A stretch of DNA of 11,056 nucleotides from an archaeon RBG_16_50_20. GTDB lineage: Archaea > Thermoproteota > Bathyarchaeia > 40CM-2-53-6. The translations under genes and the position numbers were made by a program. The stretch covers positions 1 through 11,056 of the forward strand of contig MEMY01000082.1 of assembly GCA_001768965.1 (NCBI GenBank). The letters run 5' to 3'. Position 1 is the stretch's first letter; each line of letters begins with the position of its first letter. The notes under the pieces were generated by a model. The model was not told where the DNA came from. It saw only the letters and a program-made list of their open reading frames with translations, and ran no database searches. This document shows, one piece after another, positions 6,395-11,056 of this stretch.

Positions 6395-6829
6395 TTGGAA
6401 AAACCTGGCTACGAATTCCTACCACACACAACTGACGCCTACATTGAGGCGAGAGGTACAACACTGGAACAGGCACTTGAATACGCCGCGGCGGCTCTTT
6501 TCGATACGATGTGCGACATCAAGTCTGTGTCACCTGAGTTCACTGAAGAGGTCGATATTTCCAGCAATGATGAAGTGCGCTTGCTCTACGACTGGCTTGA
6601 GTCGCTTCTTCTAAAATTCGAGCTCAAAGGGCAAGTATATTCCAAATTCGAAGTTGCTCCGATCACGAAATCTGCGGAAATACTGCAGACGAAGGCTCGG
6701 ATCTCGGGTGAGAAATTTGATCGGAAAAGACACGGAGCGAAAGTTGAAGTCAAGGCCGTGACATACCACAAAATGGAAATCTTGCGAGAGGATTCAGCCA
6801 CAACTCTGAGATTCATTCTCGATCTTTAG
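6395..6829 (+). CDS. Archease, cofactor of the RtcB tRNA-splicing ligase
   Basis: Archease activates RtcB by helping form its guanylated intermediate. RtcB then joins tRNA exons after the archaeal splicing endonuclease has removed introns. The whole 144-residue chain matches the family. The N-terminal block is FLPHTTDAYIEARG, where HTTD (11-14) replaces the usual HTAD and D14 is a predicted metal ligand. The helix LEQALEYAAAALFDTM, the LLYDWLESLL segment, the RHGAKVEVKAVTYH block near 108-124 and a C-terminal Asp (D143) follow. The family's usual length is about 140. Initiation is at TTG, backed by a Shine-Dalgarno sequence. The gene is divergent from the intron-bearing tRNA-Ser and shares its putative TATA box. 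It converges on the isomerase gene with a 9-base gap. RtcB itself is not in the window. Confidence 0.92.
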   Translation: MEKPGYEFLPHTTDAYIEARGTTLEQALEYAAAALFDTMCDIKSVSPEFTEEVDISSNDEVRLLYDWLESLLLKFELKGQVYSKFEVAPITKSAEILQTKARISGEKFDRKRHGAKVEVKAVTYHKMEILREDSATTLRFILDL

Positions 6830-6838
6830 CACGATACG

Positions 6839-7891
6839 CTAACCACCGCGCATGACAGCGCGAAACATGGGTATCAGAGTCAGATCAGCCGGGTCCACAC
6901 CTCTCAGAGCCGCCAGGTAGACTGACACGAAATCGCCGAAAGTTACGGCTGTGAGCAGTCGGCTCAGCTTGTCCGGTCCAGATCCTTCAAATTCGATGAC
7001 GGACGGAAAACCCATTTCCATCAAGGAATTGACCAGTTGTTCACGAGTCCGTTTCTGACCTTCAAGCTCTTCAAGTGTGCGAAGCACGATCGGTTGCACT
7101 CTTGCAAGTTGGCTCAGCGTTCTCAATCCTTCGATGTCGTTGTGAAACCCTTCTGGCAGGGTGTAGTAGAATGCAGGCATCTTTGCGTTCTCGTTGATCT
7201 GATTCTTGAAACGTCTTAGGACGCTTCCATACTCCTCGTCACCTATGAGCAATGGAAGTTTGTCTACAAGAGCCTGAGCGAAGCTTTTCGCATCGTTCCG
7301 ATCTAAGGGCACAGTCGACTTCACCTGGTCTATCTGTGCTTTGACAGACTTCGTGGCCTCAGAGAGGAGCCTTGGGATGTTCTCTAGAACCTTCGCAGAA
7401 CCCAGCACAAACATCACGGCGGCCACGAGTTCAGGTAGAGCGACCCTAGGAGGAAGACCTGCGGGAACTCTCAGGTATGGGACGCTCTCATTCTTCACCT
7501 TGGAAAGAAGTTCCCCTCCGGAAGCTATGGCGGCTAGCTCCGCTCCTTGCTTCCTCGCTTGATCAAATTGGCCGAGAGTTTCGCGAGTTTCACCCGAGTA
7601 ACTTATCGCGACAAAAAGAGTGCCATTCGCAACCCACTTGGGGATATTCAGCGTTCTGCAAACTGAAACCGGAACATCAGTTACGCGCCTGCAATAATCG
7701 GAGACGATGTCTCCAGCTATTCCGGAACCTCCGACCCCTCCCATGACCACGTTTGCAGGCTTCTCGAAGGGTTTACCGCAGGTTGACGATGCGTCGGAAG
7801 GTGGAGCTAAACGATTGGGAGTCCTTTCCATGAGCGAGAGGGTACCCAACCGGTCAATTCGCTTCAATGTCTCGGCGTCATCGAGCAACAT
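6839..7891 (-). CDS. Bifunctional phosphoglucose/phosphomannose isomerase
   Basis: This cytoplasmic SIS-fold enzyme interconverts fructose 6-phosphate with glucose 6-phosphate and with mannose 6-phosphate, feeding glycolysis/gluconeogenesis and sugar-nucleotide synthesis. Two SIS domains are visible. GGVGGSGIAGD (51-61) and SYSGETRET (97-105) form the nucleotide-like and phosphate-binding loops. PPRVALPE carries R149, QINENAK carries E234, and the FHNDIEG block carries H250. By the Pyrobaculum enzyme these are the contacting arginine, the base Glu and the ring-opening His. The C-terminal RGVDP block, which usually runs into a catalytic Lys (K298 in Pyrobaculum), has R344 at that place here. 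The length of 350 is slightly above the usual 300-330. The ATG start has no strong Shine-Dalgarno sequence. It is divergent from the methyltransferase gene across 83 bases, with a weak TATA-like CTTATTG at 7922-7928. Confidence 0.88.
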   Translation of the reverse strand: MLLDDAETLKRIDRLGTLSLMERTPNRLAPPSDASSTCGKPFEKPANVVMGGVGGSGIAGDIVSDYCRRVTDVPVSVCRTLNIPKWVANGTLFVAISYSGETRETLGQFDQARKQGAELAAIASGGELLSKVKNESVPYLRVPAGLPPRVALPELVAAVMFVLGSAKVLENIPRLLSEATKSVKAQIDQVKSTVPLDRNDAKSFAQALVDKLPLLIGDEEYGSVLRRFKNQINENAKMPAFYYTLPEGFHNDIEGLRTLSQLARVQPIVLRTLEELEGQKRTREQLVNSLMEMGFPSVIEFEGSGPDKLSRLLTAVTFGDFVSVYLAALRGVDPADLTLIPMFRAVMRGG

Positions 7892-7974
7892 AAGGGTCCC
7901 AGAACAGAACGCGGTCTAGTGCAATAAGATTCATCTTTCACACGCCACCTCCTTGCACAGGAAGGAAACCCCAG

Positions 7975-8841
7975 ATGGGCGCAAGTTGGGATGGTAGGAA
8001 GCTCTCCGTTGCAGTTCCGGCTTCAGCAATCTCGGATATACCTCACTTAAGGGAGAAGACCGGGAGACTTGGAGCAATTGCCCGAGCCTGTTCAATCTTC
8101 GGCGTGAATGAGATCATACTCTACCCTGACGATGCCCGGCGTGATCAAAAGGCCGATCTTGAGTTGTGCGCGGAGATTCTCAATTTCCTTGAGACACCAC
8201 AATATCTGCGAAAGAGACTTTTCCGACTCAGTCCGAACTTGAGATTTACTGGAATTCTGCCTCCGCTTCAGACGCCTCCCCATGATGGTCCACGTTCGCT
8301 TGAAGCGTGTAAGGTGGGCGATTTGAGACAGGGTATTGTAGTCGCCAAACAGAAGGGCAAGCTAAGGGTCGAAGTGGGTCTGGAAAAACTGCTCGAATGC
8401 GAAGGTGACCTTTCCATCGGGACGCGAGTAACAGTCGAAATCAGAGAGCTCGGAGAAAATCTAACGGGCGAAATCGTCGATGAGGCCAAGATAAGAATAT
8501 ATTGGGGCTATCGAGTTAGACAGCCGAAATTCAGGCTTGGAAGCCTGCTCGAAAAGGAGAAATTCAAACTAAAAGTCGGAACCTCCCGATATGGAACAAG
8601 AATACTGGATGTATGGTCAGAGATCACGAATTCAATGAAAAATGCTGGATCTATTTTGATTGCCTTCGGTTCACCTCGCATGGGCCTACGCGAAATCCTC
8701 AGACAGGAAGGAAAGGCTACACAGGATGTCTTCGATTACTTCGTTAACACGGCGCCCGGGCAGAAGGTTTCCACAGTGCGAACCGAGGAAGCACTTCTAA
8801 TCTCGCTAGGCGTATTGAATCTAATGCGGTTCGGTGACTAG
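7975..8841 (+). CDS. SPOUT-class RNA methyltransferase (DUF171/COG2106, MTH1-like)
   Basis: This is a knotted SPOUT-fold methyltransferase using S-adenosylmethionine, of the family of Methanothermobacter MTH1 and human SPOUT1; members are annotated as putative RNA uridine-N3 methyltransferases. LSVAVPASAISDI and LREKTGRLGAIARAC (10-40), then VNEIILYPDD, form the first half. Residues about 92-180 are the OB-fold-like insertion typical of the family. The knot follows, with ILIAFGSPRMGLREIL (227-242) and VNTAPGQKVSTVRTEEALL (257-275). The length of 288 is usual. ATG 7975 is preceded by the Shine-Dalgarno-like AGGAAGG at 7959-7965. In many archaea this gene directly precedes rpl3; here rpl4 follows after two bases, so the gene heads the ribosomal cluster and is probably co-transcribed with it. 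The RNA target cannot be read from sequence. Confidence 0.88.
   Translation: MGASWDGRKLSVAVPASAISDIPHLREKTGRLGAIARACSIFGVNEIILYPDDARRDQKADLELCAEILNFLETPQYLRKRLFRLSPNLRFTGILPPLQTPPHDGPRSLEACKVGDLRQGIVVAKQKGKLRVEVGLEKLLECEGDLSIGTRVTVEIRELGENLTGEIVDEAKIRIYWGYRVRQPKFRLGSLLEKEKFKLKVGTSRYGTRILDVWSEITNSMKNAGSILIAFGSPRMGLREILRQEGKATQDVFDYFVNTAPGQKVSTVRTEEALLISLGVLNLMRFGD
8833..8837 (+). promoter_or_regulatory. Shine-Dalgarno sequence supporting the TTG start of rpl4
   Basis: GGTGA lies inside the last codons of the methyltransferase gene, 6 bases before TTG 8844. It fixes the unusual start codon and points to translation from a shared mRNA. Confidence 0.55.
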
Positions 8842-8843
8842 AC

Positions 8844-9638
8844 TTGAGTAAGACTGTTAGTGTGTACGATATTGAGGGGAAGTCGGTCGGAAAGGTCGAG
8901 CTTCCGAAGCTCTTTGACACGCCCGTTCGCTCCGATCTCATAAGGCGCGCAGTTGTTGCCCTGCAGAGCCACATGTTCCAGCCTCAAGGACGCGACCCAA
9001 TGGCTGGCAAGAGGAACACTGCAAAATCGATCGGCGTTGGCCACGGGATGGCTCGTGTTCCAAGGATAAAGGGCGATAGGTATCCGAAAGGAAACCAAGG
9101 CGCATTCGCTCCTATGACAGTGAAAGGTAGACTGACTTTCCCACCAGTGTCGAGCAAGGAGATCAGGAAAAAGATCAACCGGAAGGAAATGAAACTCGCA
9201 ATGGTTTCAGCCCTAGCGGCAACATCATCCAAGGATCTCATCAAGGCTAGAGGTCACAGAATACCTGACGACAGGGAGTTCCCTCTTGTCGTGTCAGATG
9301 ATCTGGAGAAAATCACGAAATCTTTTGAAGCAGAGAAGTGGCTCAGAAACCTTGGAGTGTGGGAGGACATTGAGCGCGCTTCCGTTAGAAAGCATCGCGC
9401 CGGAAGGGGTAGCATGCGAGGACGACCTCTCAAACACCCTGTCAGTGCGCTACTTGTAGTTGAAAAGAGACAGGGCGCTGAGAAAGCGTTCGGAAACTTC
9501 TCAGGCGTAAAAGTCGTAAATGCCGCCAGCTTAAACGTGAATGACCTTGCTCCGGGAACACACCCGGGACGTTTGACAATCTGGACTCAATCGGCATTGA
9601 AGGTCGTCGGAGGACGTCTGGGAGGCAGTGCAGCATGA
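8844..9638 (+). CDS. rpl4: Large-subunit ribosomal protein L4 (uL4, archaeal L1e/L4 type)
   Basis: uL4 is an assembly protein of the large subunit, and its long loop lines the peptide exit tunnel. The sequence opens with VYDIEGKSVGKVELPKLFDTPVR and holds the tunnel-loop region rich in Gly, Arg and Lys (about 50-90, with VGHGMARVPRIKG). Later come the KLAMVSALAATSS helix, LVVSDDLEK, the basic RKHRAGRGSMRGR block and HPGRLTIWT near the end. The length of 264 is normal for archaeal uL4. The start is TTG with a Shine-Dalgarno sequence in the preceding gene. The stop overlaps the rpl23 start (ATGA). rpl3, usually directly upstream, is absent, with a gap of two bases. Confidence 0.95.
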   Translation: MSKTVSVYDIEGKSVGKVELPKLFDTPVRSDLIRRAVVALQSHMFQPQGRDPMAGKRNTAKSIGVGHGMARVPRIKGDRYPKGNQGAFAPMTVKGRLTFPPVSSKEIRKKINRKEMKLAMVSALAATSSKDLIKARGHRIPDDREFPLVVSDDLEKITKSFEAEKWLRNLGVWEDIERASVRKHRAGRGSMRGRPLKHPVSALLVVEKRQGAEKAFGNFSGVKVVNAASLNVNDLAPGTHPGRLTIWTQSALKVVGGRLGGSAA

Positions 9639-9904
9639 CGAAACTCGCAACAAATGAAGTCATAAGATATCCGCTGCTCTCCGAGGACGCGGTCACTTTG
9701 CTTGAGGCTGAGAACAAGATCACGTTCATTGTTGACAGGCGGTCTGACAAGCACGATGTAAGACGAGCAGTAGAGGAACTCTATGAAGTTAGGGTTAAGC
9801 AGGTTAGAACCCTGATCACACCAGAAGGTGACAAGAAAGCCTTCGTGAAGCTGACGACGGACTTCAAAGCCGCGGACCTCGCCGTAAGACTCGGCATTCT
9901 ATGA
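9635..9904 (+). CDS. rpl23: Large-subunit ribosomal protein L23 (uL23)
   Basis: uL23 binds domain III of 23S rRNA at the tunnel exit, where it contacts the signal recognition particle. The 89 residues match the archaeal family end to end: IRYPLLSEDAVTLLEAENKITF, VDRRSDKHDVRRAVEELYEV, then VRTLITPEGDKKAFVKL and a short C-terminal helix. The start ATG overlaps the rpl4 stop by four bases (ATGA) and has GGGAGG at 9620-9625 as its Shine-Dalgarno sequence, so translation is probably coupled. Confidence 0.95.
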   Translation: MTKLATNEVIRYPLLSEDAVTLLEAENKITFIVDRRSDKHDVRRAVEELYEVRVKQVRTLITPEGDKKAFVKLTTDFKAADLAVRLGIL

Positions 9905-9929
9905 TTGCCTCTGGTTGAAAGCGGCAACG

Positions 9930-9936
9930 TTAATTA
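9930..9936 (+). promoter_or_regulatory. Possible TATA box for rps19
   Basis: TTAATTA is the most AT-rich stretch in the 66-base gap after rpl23 and lies about 38 bases before the TTG start of rps19, allowing a short-leader transcript. No Shine-Dalgarno sequence precedes rps19, so a separate promoter is plausible. The case is weak. Confidence 0.3.
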
Positions 9937-9970
9937 GAGCAAAGCCAAACCAAACCTCAAGTGCTGAACC

Positions 9971-10372
9971 TTGCCTCGACAGTTCTCATACCGGGGACAT
10001 TCGATCGATGAGTTGCAAGGGATGTCTATGGACGAGTTTATTCGACTGCTTCCTTCGAGGCAGAGGAGATCTCTGACGAAGGGTTTGACTTCGGATCAGA
10101 AGATCTTGATGGGATTGATTCGCGCTCATCGTAGCAGCAAAGGCAAAGACAGCAAACCGATCAAGACCCACTGCCGTGACATGATCCTTCTTCCAGAAAT
10201 GGTCGGCCTCAGTTTACTGGTTCACAGTGGAAAGGAATTCGCTTCTGTTGAAGTAAAGCCCGAAATGGTAGGACACTATCTTGGTGAATTCGTCATAACA
10301 AACAAGAAGGTCGTCCACGGAACGCCAGGCATCGGAGCTTCGAGATCGAGCATGTACGTACCGCTGAAGTAG
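9971..10372 (+). CDS. rps19: Small-subunit ribosomal protein S19 (uS19)
   Basis: uS19 sits in the head of the small subunit near the A-site finger. The archaeal form has an N-terminal extension, seen here as FSYRGHSIDELQGMSMDEF and the basic RLLPSRQRRSLTKGL. The conserved core follows: KPIKTHCRDMILLPEMVG, VHSGKEF, VKPEMVGHYLGEF and THH-like ITNKKVVHGTPGIGASRSS. The length of 133 is usual for archaea. The start is TTG without a clear Shine-Dalgarno sequence. uL2, normally between L23 and S19, is absent, and uL22, normally next, is replaced by a gene on the opposite strand that ends 6 bases away, so this is the last gene of the cluster. Confidence 0.95.
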   Translation: MPRQFSYRGHSIDELQGMSMDEFIRLLPSRQRRSLTKGLTSDQKILMGLIRAHRSSKGKDSKPIKTHCRDMILLPEMVGLSLLVHSGKEFASVEVKPEMVGHYLGEFVITNKKVVHGTPGIGASRSSMYVPLK

Positions 10373-10378
10373 GTCCGA

Positions 10379-10648
10379 TTACCTAACCCGACTCTTGGTT
10401 AGCAAGAATACTGGTGTCGCTACTACAACGCCTGCAATGAGCCCCAGCAAGACGTATTGTATAGGCTGCAAGGCCCCAGCGGCTTCGAATCGTTGAGGTT
10501 GGTTCAAAGCAGTGAGAGGAAGCATGGCCTTTTCCTGCGAACCAAGGGAGGTCGGAAAGGCGGCTATCCCAAGACCAAAGATTACTCCGAGTACGGCTGC
10601 CAACCAGATTCTTCTCATCATCATATCCTGATCCTTACTCTTGCTCAA
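10379..10648 (-). CDS. Small two-helix membrane protein, unknown function
   Basis: I do not recognise this 89-residue protein. After a short polar head it has a hydrophobic segment (about 14-31, RIWLAAVLGVIFGLGIAAF), a polar loop of about 30 residues, and a second segment (about 63-84, YVLLGLIAGVVVATPVFLL) ending in KSRVR. This predicts a hairpin with both ends inside, or a signal anchor followed by a helix. The start is uncertain. TTG 10648 is the longest, but ATG codons at 10624, 10621 and 10618 follow an AGGATCAGGAT stretch and may be the real start. It lies 39 bases downstream of the winged-helix membrane protein on the same strand, so the two may be co-transcribed. Confidence 0.55.
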   Translation of the reverse strand: MSKSKDQDMMMRRIWLAAVLGVIFGLGIAAFPTSLGSQEKAMLPLTALNQPQRFEAAGALQPIQYVLLGLIAGVVVATPVFLLTKSRVR

Positions 10649-10687
10649 CGGGGTTAAGTCTACATTTTCGAACAGTACGCCCTCAGA

Positions 10688-11056
10688 TTACAGGACTCTT
10701 TCCTTCCAAAGCCTAGCAGACTCGTACCAAGAGAAACCCGCGCCAATGATTCCGAACACAATTGCGGCCGGTTCGATTACACCAATCTGGAGCGCTCCCG
10801 CTACGGCATATACGATGACGGCCGTTGTGAGGAAAACCGCGTAGAACAGATACCTTGGCAGGATTACGCGGCCGATCTTCAGAAACATCTTAAGCGTTCC
10901 AATCTGGACCTGTTCTTTCAGAAAATACTGCCCCATCTGATCTTTGTCGGCCACGGCAAGTTCGCGCAACTTCTCAAGATGATATAGCGCTGTACTCGGA
11001 CTTGACATCGAAAGGGCCCGTTGAGTCTCTCTAACACCAACTGGATTCGCATTCTT
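10688..11056 (-). CDS. Winged-helix DNA-binding protein with C-terminal two-helix membrane anchor, 5'-partial
   Basis: The frame is open to the right edge, and 16 codons upstream of ATG 11008 continue the domain: NPVGVRETQRALSMSSPSTALYHLEKL contains the helix-turn-helix. The true start is outside the window. The visible 122 residues hold the recognition helix (SPSTALYHLEKL), a wing (VADKDQMGQYFL) and a linker. Two hydrophobic helices follow (about LFYAVFLTTAVIVYAVAGAL and PAAIVFGIIGAGFSWY), then a short basic end. Such membrane-tethered winged-helix proteins occur in several archaea, and their ligands and targets are mostly unknown. The membrane helices suggest a regulator acting at the membrane, possibly together with the small membrane protein downstream. 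Confidence 0.72.
   Translation of the reverse strand, partial: KNANPVGVRETQRALSMSSPSTALYHLEKLRELAVADKDQMGQYFLKEQVQIGTLKMFLKIGRVILPRYLFYAVFLTTAVIVYAVAGALQIGVIEPAAIVFGIIGAGFSWYESARLWKERVL

Noticed and set aside
6162..6476. 104-codon minus-strand frame across the tRNA
   Set aside because: It runs through the tRNA-Ser gene and the archease promoter and start, so it cannot be a protein gene.
7922..7928. Shared promoter between the isomerase and methyltransferase genes
   Set aside because: The only TATA-like element (CAATAAG/CTTATTG) is a poor match to the archaeal consensus, so I mention it only in the gene entry.
1..11056. Mobile element, CRISPR array, prophage or defence system
   Set aside because: I found no transposase, integrase, direct-repeat array or terminal repeats, and most genes are housekeeping. 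The CPBP protease can be part of immunity operons elsewhere but has no such neighbour here.

Overview
The window is a chromosomal stretch from an archaeon, most likely of the TACK group (Nitrososphaerota/Thaumarchaeota or Bathyarchaeia type). The lineage is an inference. It rests on a valyl-tRNA synthetase of a form I associate with Thaumarchaeota, a crenarchaeal-type single-OB-fold SSB, a bifunctional phosphoglucose/phosphomannose isomerase, archease, archaeal ribosomal proteins, a tRNA with introns, TATA-like promoter elements and frequent TTG start codons. I see no insertion sequence, CRISPR array, prophage or obviously foreign gene block. Gene density is high, and no gap between genes exceeds about 145 bases.

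Layout. 1-927 (+): a CPBP-family membrane protease, cut by the left edge. 1070-4692 (+): valS, an RPA-like SSB preceded by a TATA box and a perfect 14-bp palindrome, and an unrecognised 298-residue protein. 4670-6145 (-): a secreted, membrane-anchored surface protein converging on the unknown gene with a 23-bp overlap. 6190-6317 (-): a tRNA-Ser(UGA) interrupted in the anticodon loop and apparently again in the D-arm. 6395-6829 (+): archease, divergent from the tRNA. 6839-7891 (-): the sugar-phosphate isomerase. 7975-10372 (+): a SPOUT RNA methyltransferase followed by rpl4, rpl23 and rps19. 10379-11056 (-): a small two-helix membrane protein and a winged-helix protein with a two-helix membrane tail, cut by the right edge.

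Much of the window serves translation: tRNA charging, tRNA splicing, an RNA methyltransferase and ribosomal proteins. Two observations stand out. First, archease, the activator of the RtcB ligase that joins tRNA exons, is divergently paired with a tRNA gene that needs splicing, and one near-palindromic TATA element at 6341-6348 is well placed to drive both. Second, the ribosomal cluster keeps the usual archaeal order but skips rpl3, rpl2 and rpl22, with only 2 and 66 bases where rpl3 and rpl2 normally lie. I did not find a clearly new multi-gene system.
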